Part shown: positions 9,701 through 15,109 of the stretch, piece after piece
How positions within the stretch are numbered: position 1 is the stretch's first letter
Layout: the number at the start of each line of letters is the position of its first letter
From: Planctomycetota bacterium
GTDB taxonomy: Bacteria; Planctomycetota; PUPC01; DSUN01
Direction: 5' to 3'
Length of the DNA: 18,346 nt
Assembly: GCA_016872875.1 (NCBI GenBank)
Contig: VGYW01000142.1
Location: 1 to 18,346 of the forward strand
Notes under the pieces: model-generated
The model's database searches: none
What the model saw: the letters and a program-made list of their open reading frames with translations, nothing else
What the model was told of the DNA's origin: nothing
Position numbers and translations under genes: made by a program

Positions 9701-10108
9701 ACGGCGATGCTCAAGCTCGACCCCGCGAAGACCGCACTCGTCTTCGACCTCCCCGAGAAGTTCCACAACAGCAACGTCATGGTCGAGATCATCGGCGGCG
9801 GCGTGGCGAAAGCTCAGGCCTACTACGCCAACGCCCTGGCCCTCCAGGTCATCGAGACCTACGGCCAGGTCAAGATCGCAAACGAAAAGACCAACAAGCC
9901 CCTCCCCAAGGTCTACGTCAAAGTCTACGCCCGCATGAAGGACGGGCAGACCAAGTTCTACCGCGACGGCTACACCGACCTCCGTGGCCGCTTCGACTAC
10001 GCCTCGCTGAGCACCAACGAGCTCGACAACGTCGAGCGCTTCTCCCTCCTCGTCCTCAGCGACACCGACGGCGCCGTCGTCCGCGAAGCCGCCCCGCCGA
10101 AGCGTTGA
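3725..10108 (+). CDS. Very large exported multidomain protein, function unknown
   Basis: ATG 3725 is chosen because GGAGG (3712-3716) lies 8 bases upstream and the N-terminus then reads as a signal peptide: basic MRRFRVR, a hydrophobic core, and likely cleavage after ARA at about residue 21. The mature protein (about 2100 residues) should be periplasmic or surface-exposed. In order it has: a helical region (about 25-420); a long beta-rich stretch with macroglobulin- or Ig-like strands (about 420-1030); a conserved-looking RPSLLLNPWAIRR segment near 1000; a Gly-rich segment (about 1034-1057); mixed regions; an Ala/Pro-rich linker (about 1339-1399); a TPR-like helical region (about 1680-1920); and a C-terminal beta domain (about 2049-2127) resembling carboxypeptidase-regulatory/CnaB folds. 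An alpha-2-macroglobulin-like layout is suspected, but no CGEQ-type thioester motif is present. No catalytic motif was recognised. A REP-like palindrome starts 11 bases after the stop. Confidence 0.82.
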   Translation: MRRFRVRLAACVLLAASAARAGEVGFIEDFALAKDRAEALKQLIPGTEDYYYYHCLHAQNQGKLDDVDAMLVPWIKRYDRTQRVVEIENRQALLKYEKNPRASLEYIRQRLGVQFNHQRELLGQKPQLPTALDQRLISRETLTQVALARHPGSLQGFEERALDWLVDAALDPNRRRHMLSRLKRPDYANLPQLVVADLNHEHSGGFGSHQIHRLMLLSQLEECLKLKPDLLNQAHFVNAYVAKLRPSADADWQDDEKEREAYLDRLWAFVAKLAPAHNSLKANVLYHRLVHDRARGVYDGERFIAYIQLPRNVGYMSPRYMENEERRRFTADINANFQEFTLLPPIGNDEPLVRSYLMNIFVKAASIKPYDDYINDVYLKHVFAETKIVNGIGDMEQWYSMLPASDYQALKERIDIDFDFTSKTLFAPEDKVGLDVHVKNVKTMLVKVYELNAFNYYRERGQEVDTAVNLDGLVANEEKTYTYEEPPLRRVKRHFDFPNLKPRGTYIVEFIGNGKSSRAVIRRGRLQHLVRTGTAGQVFTILDEANKRVNDAALWLAGHKYSPDKEGFITVPFSNQPGRQRIILTRGEFACLDSFHHEAEQYQLAASFYVDREALLKRKRATLLIRPMLYLNSTPVTLSVLEDVVLTLTSTDREGVNTTKEVKDFKLFEDREAAYDFQVPANLSRLSFALRAKVQNLSQNKKDDLADGETFQLNNIDATEKIEDLHLKHADGQYSIEVLGKTGETNPDRPVNLSIKHRDFTDPVNLSLQSDARGRIALGALKEIAHLSATGPEGVTKTWRLDSDKHSLPRTLHGRAGAPLLVPYMGQAAKPARPEVSFLECRGNTFLSDRFDTLSLKGGFIQIQDIPAGDYDLLLKETGERIAVRLTAGAEGEGYVLSKTRHLEVRNPKPLQIAAVAADKEALVVRLENASKFARVHVFATRYMPEYSAYTNLGASFAEPFFVRVPKTDSLYVVGRDIGEEYRYILERKYAKKFPGNMLARPSLLLNPWAIRRTETSTQEAAEGEEFLRRQARSFGGRGGGAKAKQASQAAGAGAFFANLDFLGEGTAVVVNARPDEKGVVTIKRADLGAHQQFRIVAVDPENTAYRELSLPEVEMKFDDLRLADGLDPAKHFTEQKQISVVIQGKEFAIPDITTSDLQPYDSLAKVYSLFVTLSGNPTLIEFGFITNWPALKPETKRELYSKYACHELNFFLYKKDPKFFETAIQPYLRNKKDKTFLDRWLLGEDLSAYRKAWAFGQLNTVERILLAQRLAGEAQFTARFVRDAFDLIPPDIERFNHLFKTALRGRALETRDELGVDKAREHAKKLQEPGEKLAQLQQAGQDTARAEAAPAAEAPAEPAAPPPAPGPAARPTTATAAGTLRAPGKSAARDMAARGDAKGEAKEAERLDEALSDEAVPANGYFAKDADRRKAVRQLYRKLDATQEWVENNYYHLPIEAQNAGLVSVNGVWMEYAAHDQKFPFYCRWLGEASHNFTEMMFALSILDLPFAAAEHKTDVQKARFALTPGSPMVVFYREIKEAQPDLEKTPILVSQNFYRHGERYRQVGNEQVDKYVAEEFLTHVPYGCHVVITNPTSSRQKLEILLQVPRGSIPVLNGQYTRSIRVDLEPYRTQTVDYFFYFPGPGKFVHYPVHVARNEKLLASAEPFSFNVVEKPTKIDTQSWDYISQHGTEDQVIAYVGANNLGRTNLERIAWRMQEQGFFRRAIALLDQRHSYNHTLWSYALKHDELPALREFLQHADPWLAQCGAYIDCRLVAIDPVVRKSYQHMEYLPLVNARAHRLGKSRKILNDRFFEQYIRLMRVLSYRPKLDDDDLMSLTYYLLLQDRIEDGQAFFAQADPKKLLTALQHDYFAAYLDFYADAPKSARTIAARYADYPVDRWRNVFTNVTAQLDELEGKGAKVVDKDDAAQKQAALAATEASFDFKVEARKVALQYQNLPEAQVNYYLMDVELLFSRNPFVQAQTGQFAYIRPNETAMLKLDPAKTALVFDLPEKFHNSNVMVEIIGGGVAKAQAYYANALALQVIETYGQVKIANEKTNKPLPKVYVKVYARMKDGQTKFYRDGYTDLRGRFDYASLSTNELDNVERFSLLVLSDTDGAVVREAAPPKR

Positions 10109-10118
10109 GCCGTTGTGG

Positions 10119-10138
10119 CACAGCCGCCCTCGGCTGTG
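10119..10138. repeat. REP-like palindrome after the giant gene
   Basis: CACAGCCG (10119-10126) and CGGCTGTG (10131-10138) form a perfect 8-bp stem with a CCCT loop. The stem is preceded by GTGG, giving the 9-mer GTGGCACAG (10115-10123), which recurs at 17280-17288. It may also help end transcription of the giant gene, but no T-tract follows. Confidence 0.55.
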
Positions 10139-10222
10139 ACGATTGTGGGCGGCGCGCCCCTGCCCCGCGTGACGCGTGGCGAAGAGAAAGCCAGCTGCCC
10201 GTGAAACACGCGAAAGAACGCC

Positions 10223-11728
10223 TTGGAGTGCTGGCAATGCCTGAGCAGTGGTGACACGGACGTCTTGGTGCCAGACATGGACAGCGCAAGAGCCAAGCGC
10301 ATGTTCGCTGAACTGCACCGCCAGCATGTAGGCGGGTGGGTGGTCACCGATTATGTAGCGCACGGAAAGTCCGCCATCGTGCTCAAGGCAGAGAACGGGG
10401 GGGAAGTAGGGGCACTGAAGATCTTCGAGCCGGAGCTCGTCGAGCGGTTTGGCAAGGACATCCAAGCGGCCAGAGTCGAACGCGAGCTCTGCCTGCGCGG
10501 CAAGGTGCATCCCAACCTCGTCCGGATCCTGGACGGCGGTGAGTGTCGGCAGCATGGAGTGTTCTACGTGGTCATGGAGTTCCTCGACTGCCCTAGTCTC
10601 GCGGAGGTTCTGGCCGACGTTCCAAGGGATCGAGTCTGGCTTCTCATCTCCCAGGTTGCCAGGGCCGCGAGATTTCTAGAGGAGCTCGGTTTGGCTCATA
10701 GAGACATCAAACCAGACAATATTGCTGTCAGCGAGGACTTCAGGGCAGCCAAGCTAATGGATCTGGGGGTACTGCGCCCGTTTGGTGGATCAGACTTGAC
10801 CGATCGTGATGCGCAGACGTTCATAGGGACATTGCGATACGCCTCGCCTGAGTTCCTACTGCGACAGGAGGAGGACACGCCCGACGGGTGGCGAGCGGTG
10901 ACCTTCTACCAACTCGGGGGGGTTCTGCACGATATGATCATGCGCCAGCGACTGTTTGAAGACCTAGGTGAGCCGTTTGCCCTGTTGGTTGATGCAGTCA
11001 GACACAAGGTGCCTCACGTCAAAGCAGATGACGTACCGCATGATCTGGCGCTACTCGCGAACAACTGCTTGATAAAGGACCCAAAGCTGCGCTTGAGCTT
11101 AGTCAATTGGGATGACTTCGAGCTGCGTGAGGTAGGTCCGCCCACCGCGGCGGATGCCAAGGACAGGATCCGTAGGCGGCTAGGTCACGACCGGGAGGTC
11201 GAACTGACACGTTCCAGCATGGAGGAGGAACGACGCAAGCTAGCGGAACGAAAGGCCGTTCAAAGCATCCATAGCAGCGTCGAATCGATCATCCGCGCGG
11301 AATGTATCGGCGGGGGGCTATTCCCACCTCTGGAGACGAGCGAATGGCAGGGAGGACTACCGAACGAGAGCCACTTGCTCGTATGCTTCCGGCCGTCGCC
11401 GGACCATTTGCTTCGATGCCATCTCTCCTACTGGTTCTCCATCCGTCTTCTCGACGCGAACGCCCCTGCTCTTGAGCTAGAATGCCTCCCCTTCCTATCT
11501 GCCGCACCGCTTGAGAGGGCCGCCGTAGCGCGGGCAAAGCCTGTGCGCGTCTTCCAGGGCACGTTCGAAGAAGCGGTTGTAGCGAGGGTGGTGCGAGACA
11601 TCCTTTACGTGGCTCTGGATAACGCGCAGAGAGCGGAAGAACCGACGACCTCGGTCGGTGAGAACTGGGTCCAGCCGATGCCCATGGACTTCGTGCGAGT
11701 GCTTGACAGGAGGTCGGGGAATGAGTGA
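10223..11728 (+). CDS. Hanks-type Ser/Thr protein kinase with unknown C-terminal domain
   Basis: The kinase domain spans about residues 40-300 (numbered from TTG 10223). It has Lys66 in ALKIF, Glu86 or Glu88 in helix C, HRDIKPDN at 159-166, DLG in place of DFG at 180-182 and SPE in place of APE at 208-210. The catalytic Asp, Lys and Asn are all kept, so activity is expected despite a sparse glycine loop (VAHGKSAIV). The usual helix-F Asp of the SDxYSLG motif appears replaced by Thr227. Residues about 305-345 are charged and helical, and 345-501 form an unrecognised domain. There is no membrane segment, so the protein should be cytoplasmic. The start is uncertain. TTG 10223 adds a CWQC knuckle but has a weak RBS, and ATG 10277 would omit it. 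The gene heads a coupled operon, overlapping the helicase by 8 bases. Parts are AT-richer than the flanks (10681-10740 counts 29 G+C of 60). Confidence 0.88.
   Translation: MECWQCLSSGDTDVLVPDMDSARAKRMFAELHRQHVGGWVVTDYVAHGKSAIVLKAENGGEVGALKIFEPELVERFGKDIQAARVERELCLRGKVHPNLVRILDGGECRQHGVFYVVMEFLDCPSLAEVLADVPRDRVWLLISQVARAARFLEELGLAHRDIKPDNIAVSEDFRAAKLMDLGVLRPFGGSDLTDRDAQTFIGTLRYASPEFLLRQEEDTPDGWRAVTFYQLGGVLHDMIMRQRLFEDLGEPFALLVDAVRHKVPHVKADDVPHDLALLANNCLIKDPKLRLSLVNWDDFELREVGPPTAADAKDRIRRRLGHDREVELTRSSMEEERRKLAERKAVQSIHSSVESIIRAECIGGGLFPPLETSEWQGGLPNESHLLVCFRPSPDHLLRCHLSYWFSIRLLDANAPALELECLPFLSAAPLERAAVARAKPVRVFQGTFEEAVVARVVRDILYVALDNAQRAEEPTTSVGENWVQPMPMDFVRVLDRRSGNE
11708..11713 (+). promoter_or_regulatory. 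Strong RBS fixing the helicase start
   Basis: AGGAGG lies 7 bases before ATG 11721, inside the end of the kinase gene. It favours this ATG over the longer open frame beginning at 11658 and supports translational coupling. Confidence 0.75.
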
Positions 11729-12878
11729 GACTTGGTGGGTTGACGAGAATGATCTCGACGCTAATCAGAAGGCCGTTGTCACTTTGCCGCTTGAGGGAAG
11801 TCACCTGGTGATCGGCCCCCCCGGCTCTGGCAAGACGAACCTCCTGCTCCTTCGCGCCAAGTACCTGTACCTGGCGGGCATGGCAGATATCTTAGTCATC
11901 GTCTTCACCAGGGCGCTCCAGGAGTTTATCGCGAGAGGCAGCAATGAGTACATCTTCCCAATCTCAAAGGTCCAGACCTGTCGCAGATGGCAGCAAGACC
12001 TCCTGTACCAGTTCGAGGTGTCGTGCGAACCTCCCGCCGACTTCGCTCAGCAACGACTCTGCCTCATCGACGCGGTGAACACATTGATCGAGACAAAGGG
12101 GCTGGGCAAGCTGTACGATGCGATCCTCCTGGACGAAGCACATGACTATCTACCGGAGGAGATTGGGATCTTCCAGAAGCTCTCCAGGAACATCTTTGCT
12201 GTCGTGGATTCCAGACAGAAGATCTACGCCGGGCAGGAACCGCTCGAGATCCTAGCGTCGATTACGGAGAAGCAGCATCGTCTGCGATACCACTATCGCA
12301 ACGGCCTCCAGATCTGCAGGCTGGCAGATGCCTTGGCTAAGGAATCTGGGGCCTATGAGCCCCTTGTCAACACTGCCAACTACAATGAGACGGAGAGGCC
12401 ATCGAGCGTCAGGCACTTGCGCTGCTCGAACATCGATGACGAGGCGCAGCGCATCATCGCGACGCTGCAAACACAACTCAAAGCCTATCCGGGCGAACTG
12501 TTGGGCGTGCTCTCGCCAAGGAACGAAGAGGTGGGTGCAATCTGGCGGCATATCCAGAACTCATCCCTTTCGGAGCTAGCGGTTCTCCAATGTGGAACGG
12601 ACCATTCCGCCTTCGAGCCAGGCAAGCCTATCTGTGTCTGCACGATTCACGCGGCGAAGGGCCTGGAAATGCGGGCCGTCCATTTGGCAGGAGCTGAATT
12701 CCTGCGCAAGTTCCGGCACCAGCGCAACATGGCCTATACAGCCGTGACCCGAGCCAAGACATCGCTATCGATCTACTATTCCGATGACATCCCTGGCTAT
12801 CTCGAGGCTGCTCTCAACGTCTTGGAGCCGCCGCGAGATCTCCCCCGTCTTCGAGACGTCTTTAGAAACGAGCGATGA
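11721..12878 (+). CDS. Compact superfamily 1 (UvrD/Rep-like) helicase
   Basis: The 385-residue protein carries the SF1 motif set: Gln16 (Q motif), Walker A GPPGSGKT (32-39), motif Ia VFTRAL (61-66), Walker B with DEAH (138-141), motif III VVDSRQKIY (161-169, Gln166), motif IV with Arg193 (YHYRNG), motif V TIHAAKGLE (308-316) and motif VI YTAVTRAK (339-346, Arg344). ATP-driven DNA or RNA translocation is therefore expected. UvrD and Rep are roughly 670-720 residues. This one is about half that size and appears to lack the large 1B/2B insertions, so it is a minimal motor that probably relies on a partner. It overlaps the kinase gene by 8 bases and abuts the next start with no gap, so the three products are likely made together and may act as a complex. 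Gabija GajB is also UvrD-like, but the GajA partner is absent. Confidence 0.9.
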   Translation: MSETWWVDENDLDANQKAVVTLPLEGSHLVIGPPGSGKTNLLLLRAKYLYLAGMADILVIVFTRALQEFIARGSNEYIFPISKVQTCRRWQQDLLYQFEVSCEPPADFAQQRLCLIDAVNTLIETKGLGKLYDAILLDEAHDYLPEEIGIFQKLSRNIFAVVDSRQKIYAGQEPLEILASITEKQHRLRYHYRNGLQICRLADALAKESGAYEPLVNTANYNETERPSSVRHLRCSNIDDEAQRIIATLQTQLKAYPGELLGVLSPRNEEVGAIWRHIQNSSLSELAVLQCGTDHSAFEPGKPICVCTIHAAKGLEMRAVHLAGAEFLRKFRHQRNMAYTAVTRAKTSLSIYYSDDIPGYLEAALNVLEPPRDLPRLRDVFRNER

Positions 12879-14267
12879 ATGTGGACAAAGGCCGTAGACC
12901 GCGCGGAGTTGATTGACATTCTCCAGGGCGCGGGTCACATCGAATGTGCTCAAGTGGAGGAGCCAGCGCTCCTGGCGGATGCTGCCAAACGCTCGCAAGA
13001 CATTCATGTCGTCTGGGACGAGAGGCCATCCGAGCGTCCCCAGATGCCTTCCATGATCTTGGTGCAGCCCGACAGGCGAAGAGATTTTGTCGCATGGGCT
13101 TGGACGTATCTTCCTGCCTTCCGGCCCATAACGGCAAACCTTCGCATAGTGGACGCAACGGATGTGGAACTTGTCCTTCGCCATCGGGGGCGGCCCATGC
13201 TTGGCAAGCTTGAGGATGCCTGCCTTGGGCTGATCCTGGGAGAGGTAGCAACCCACATGGATGAGTGGACAAACCTCACTCGCGTCCCCCCCTCGGCGTG
13301 TGCGCGAACGTTCTCATTCGCAATGGCGCGTGCTCTCTCGCTGCATGGCGTGAGGCGAGACGGGAGCCCAGTCAGCGGCGCATGGTTCCGGGCGCGGGAG
13401 CTGACCCGGCAGCCGAAGCTCCGCATAGCTGAGGCACACATGAGAGCGCCTTGGTCGGCCGTACTCTCTCTGTGGGCAGATGAGATGCCAACTGGCGAGC
13501 CAAGTGCGCAGGTCGCTCCCAATCTCGTGCTGGATGCTTGTCGCGATCTCTTCTCGGCAGGTGCTATCTCCGAGCCCACTTGGAAGACCCTAGTGTCCAG
13601 CTTGTCCGAGATGGCTGATATCAGGGCAAGAATGGGGGCAACTCGCGAGGAGAGGGTCATCCACTTGGAGCGCGCGATCGACGTGCTCAGACGATCGAGC
13701 CTTGAGCCGGAGACCGGGGCGTTCTTCTGCGGATACTTGACGAGCTTGGTTGCGGAGGGTACCGTCGAGCACGGCGGGATCCTGTATCCCCACATCCAAG
13801 CGTTCCCGTCATCATTGATGTGGTATGGCTTGTGCGCCGGCCTATCGGTGCGGCCAAGACTCAAGGGGCACCTAGGCGGGTTCGGGAGACGTGTTCTTAG
13901 GGATCTCCTGCGCTTGGAGAGCCCGCTTGATAGTCCTACTTGCGATATCGCTCTGACGGAACTCGAGGTGTTGATGGGAGCTGGGGCGTCCGTGGTGGAC
14001 CTCCGGACGGCGGTACAAGGGTATATGTTGGTGGAACTGGCCCCGTGTGTTACCACAGCGCTCCGCTGGCCTCCAGGCGATGCGGTTCAGGGAGAGCTGC
14101 TGTCCACGGCGCCCGACGACGGACTGCGCGATCTGCTTGGCGAACTCCACATTACCATGGGCAACGTCATTTCGACCTACCGCAAGCTGAGTAGACTTGT
14201 TGGGGACGACGGCGCTCGTTATGGTCGTGAGCAGCGCGACAGAAAGCAGCGGCGCAAGAGGAAGTGA
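12879..14267 (+). CDS. Unrecognised 462-residue protein, third gene of the kinase-helicase operon
   Basis: I do not recognise this family. ATG 12879 follows the helicase TGA (12876-12878) with no intervening base, a sign of coupled translation. The N-terminal part (about 1-125) looks mixed alpha/beta, with HVVWDERP at 43-50, and ends in LGKLEDACLGLILGEV (108-123). The remainder is mostly helical and Leu/Ala-rich. The last 17 residues (446-462) are strongly basic, ending in KQRRKRK, and could contact nucleic acid. No nuclease, methyltransferase, ATPase or membrane motif is evident. In an operon with a kinase and a helicase it could be an effector, an adaptor or the kinase's substrate, which is inference from position only. 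It is the last gene of the operon, and a 194-bp gap follows. Confidence 0.85.
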   Translation: MWTKAVDRAELIDILQGAGHIECAQVEEPALLADAAKRSQDIHVVWDERPSERPQMPSMILVQPDRRRDFVAWAWTYLPAFRPITANLRIVDATDVELVLRHRGRPMLGKLEDACLGLILGEVATHMDEWTNLTRVPPSACARTFSFAMARALSLHGVRRDGSPVSGAWFRARELTRQPKLRIAEAHMRAPWSAVLSLWADEMPTGEPSAQVAPNLVLDACRDLFSAGAISEPTWKTLVSSLSEMADIRARMGATREERVIHLERAIDVLRRSSLEPETGAFFCGYLTSLVAEGTVEHGGILYPHIQAFPSSLMWYGLCAGLSVRPRLKGHLGGFGRRVLRDLLRLESPLDSPTCDIALTELEVLMGAGASVVDLRTAVQGYMLVELAPCVTTALRWPPGDAVQGELLSTAPDDGLRDLLGELHITMGNVISTYRKLSRLVGDDGARYGREQRDRKQRRKRK

Positions 14268-14270
14268 ACC

Positions 14271-14302
14271 TTGTCACATGTGGCCGGCTTTGGTTGTCAC
14301 AT
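14271..14302. repeat. Short direct repeat after the operon
   Basis: TTGTCACAT occurs at 14271-14279 and 14294-14302, just past the stop of the third operon gene. No matching copy was seen upstream of the operon, so it is not supported as an attachment-site duplication. The rest of the gap to 14409 shows nothing notable. Confidence 0.3.
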
Positions 14303-14409
14303 CTCCAATCCTCAAGTTGTCCCTCTGGCGCCCGGTGCTTTCCGTTGTGACGGCCTGTTCTGGGTGGTCCACCGTGCGGTTGTTGGTGTCGCGTGATGCA
14401 AAGTGGCGG

Positions 14410-14438
14410 TTGCGCCGGGCGCGGGGATGCGGTATCCT
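14410..14438 (+). promoter_or_regulatory. Probable sigma70-type promoter for the small gene pair
   Basis: TTGCGC (14410-14415) and TATCCT (14433-14438) are spaced by 17 bp. AAGAGGG (14448-14454) lies 7 bases before ATG 14462. This indicates that the two small genes have their own promoter rather than belonging to the preceding operon. Confidence 0.42.
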
Positions 14439-14461
14439 CTTGCTGTCAAGAGGGTTGACCT

Positions 14462-14716
14462 ATGAAGACCGTTGACCTTGCGTGCGAAGACTGCACGCTC
14501 GCCGACCTGCTCGCGCTCGCGAGAAGCGAGAGCGTTCTCATCCACGCTGCCACTGGAGAGGACTTCCTTCTTGAGCCAGCCGACGACTTCGACCGGGAGG
14601 TGGCCTCCCTTGGCCGAAGCGAACGCTTCATGACCTTCCTCAAAGGCCGGGCGGAAGAGTCCGGTGGGCGCTCGCTGGCCGAGATCCGGAAGAGCCGAGT
14701 GCTGAGACGGAAGTAG
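14462..14716 (+). CDS. Small antitoxin-like protein (84 aa)
   Basis: The protein starts MKTVDLACEDCTLADLL, continues with VLIHAATGEDFLLEPADDFDREV and ends in a basic helix. An early short strand, a helix, a strand pair and an acidic patch resemble Phd/YefM-like antitoxins and their orphan relatives. I infer the resemblance from layout and have not matched a named family. It has a good RBS and its own promoter candidate. Its stop codon TAG (14714-14716) merges with the AGGAGG of the next gene, so the two are co-translated. No toxin lies upstream. Confidence 0.65.
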   Translation: MKTVDLACEDCTLADLLALARSESVLIHAATGEDFLLEPADDFDREVASLGRSERFMTFLKGRAEESGGRSLAEIRKSRVLRRK

Positions 14717-14720
14717 GAGG
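14715..14720 (+). promoter_or_regulatory. RBS overlapping the previous stop
   Basis: AGGAGG begins within the TAG stop of the 84-residue gene and lies 6 bases from GTG 14727. It is the main evidence that the 60-residue frame is a real gene. Confidence 0.65.
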
Positions 14721-14726
14721 TGCGAC

Positions 14727-14909
14727 GTGACCCGGCGGGAAAGGAAGGATGTTGGGGCGCCCGGGCCGGCCCAGGGTGCAGTTGCCCGCTCGGATGCGGA
14801 GCGGGCGGAGTGGGTGGTGTCCGAGCTCCGGGCCTTGCGCGCCGCTCAGCGGAAGGGCGGGGCGCGGCTGAAGGCGGAAGACCTCGTGGAGGAGGGCAGG
14901 GAGCGATGA
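14727..14909 (+). CDS. Small charged protein (60 aa), possible antitoxin
   Basis: The 60-residue product begins at GTG and is highly charged. It has a helical core (AERAEWVVSELRALRAAQRKG) and a tail ending LVEEGRER. Short helical proteins of this kind often sit directly before PIN-type toxins as VapB-like antitoxins, though I cannot assign the family. Support comes from the strong RBS, the tight spacing to the previous gene and the ATGA overlap with a short following frame (ATG 14906). That following frame stops after 16 codons, suggesting the partner was lost. Confidence 0.55.
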   Translation: MTRRERKDVGAPGPAQGAVARSDAERAEWVVSELRALRAAQRKGGARLKAEDLVEEGRER

Positions 14910-14956
14910 GCCGCCCGGTTGTGAAGGAAGTGGACACCTTGACGGCAACAGGCTGA
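14906..14956 (+). pseudogene. 16-codon stub, possibly the start of a lost toxin gene
   Basis: ATG 14906 overlaps the preceding TGA as ATGA and reads MSRPVVKEVDTLTATG before a stop. The coupled start is what one expects of a toxin following its antitoxin, and MSRPVV resembles the first strand of PIN-domain toxins, but the frame ends within inverted-repeat sequence. It may be a truncated gene or chance. Confidence 0.25.
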
Positions 14957-15009
14957 CGCACGGTGTCAGGCTCCCTCCCTTCGCTAACGTCTGGTGTCAG
15001 GCCGTCAAG
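14933..15009. repeat. Repeat-rich scar with GGTGTCAGGC copies
   Basis: GGTGTCAGGC occurs at 14962-14971 and 14993-15002. GACACC (14933-14938) is the inverse of the first six bases of both copies. CTTGACGGC (14938-14946) is a perfect 9-bp inverse of GCCGTCAAG (15001-15009). Such nested repeats fit the edge or remnant of a small mobile element. No transposase frame is present. Confidence 0.4.
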
Positions 15010-15109
15010 ATGGGTGTGAGCCGTCAGGTGGTGGTGATGTTCTTGACGATCTTGCCCCGTCTCCGCGCCGCCCCGGGCGCTTACCCCGCATCGCGCACGT
15101 GGGGGCGGG

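Noticed and set aside
10119..10138. Rho-independent terminator for the giant gene
   Set aside because: The stem is perfect but no T-run follows, and its core recurs at 17280-17288, so a dispersed palindrome is the better description.
8111..10555. 814-codon open frame on the minus strand
   Set aside because: Same antisense artefact. It also runs across the stop of the giant gene, a palindrome and the kinase start, with no RBS and low-complexity translation.
13004..14056. 350-codon minus-strand frame within the third operon gene
   Set aside because: The plus-strand frame is coupled exactly to the helicase stop and spans the whole interval. The minus frame has no RBS, no motif and a Ser/Arg-rich translation typical of a shadow.
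10223..14267. Assignment of the operon to Gabija, BREX/Pgl or another named defence system
   Set aside because: The partners that define those systems (GajA nuclease; PglX, PglZ and BrxC-type proteins) are absent, and sharing one kinase or helicase class is not enough.
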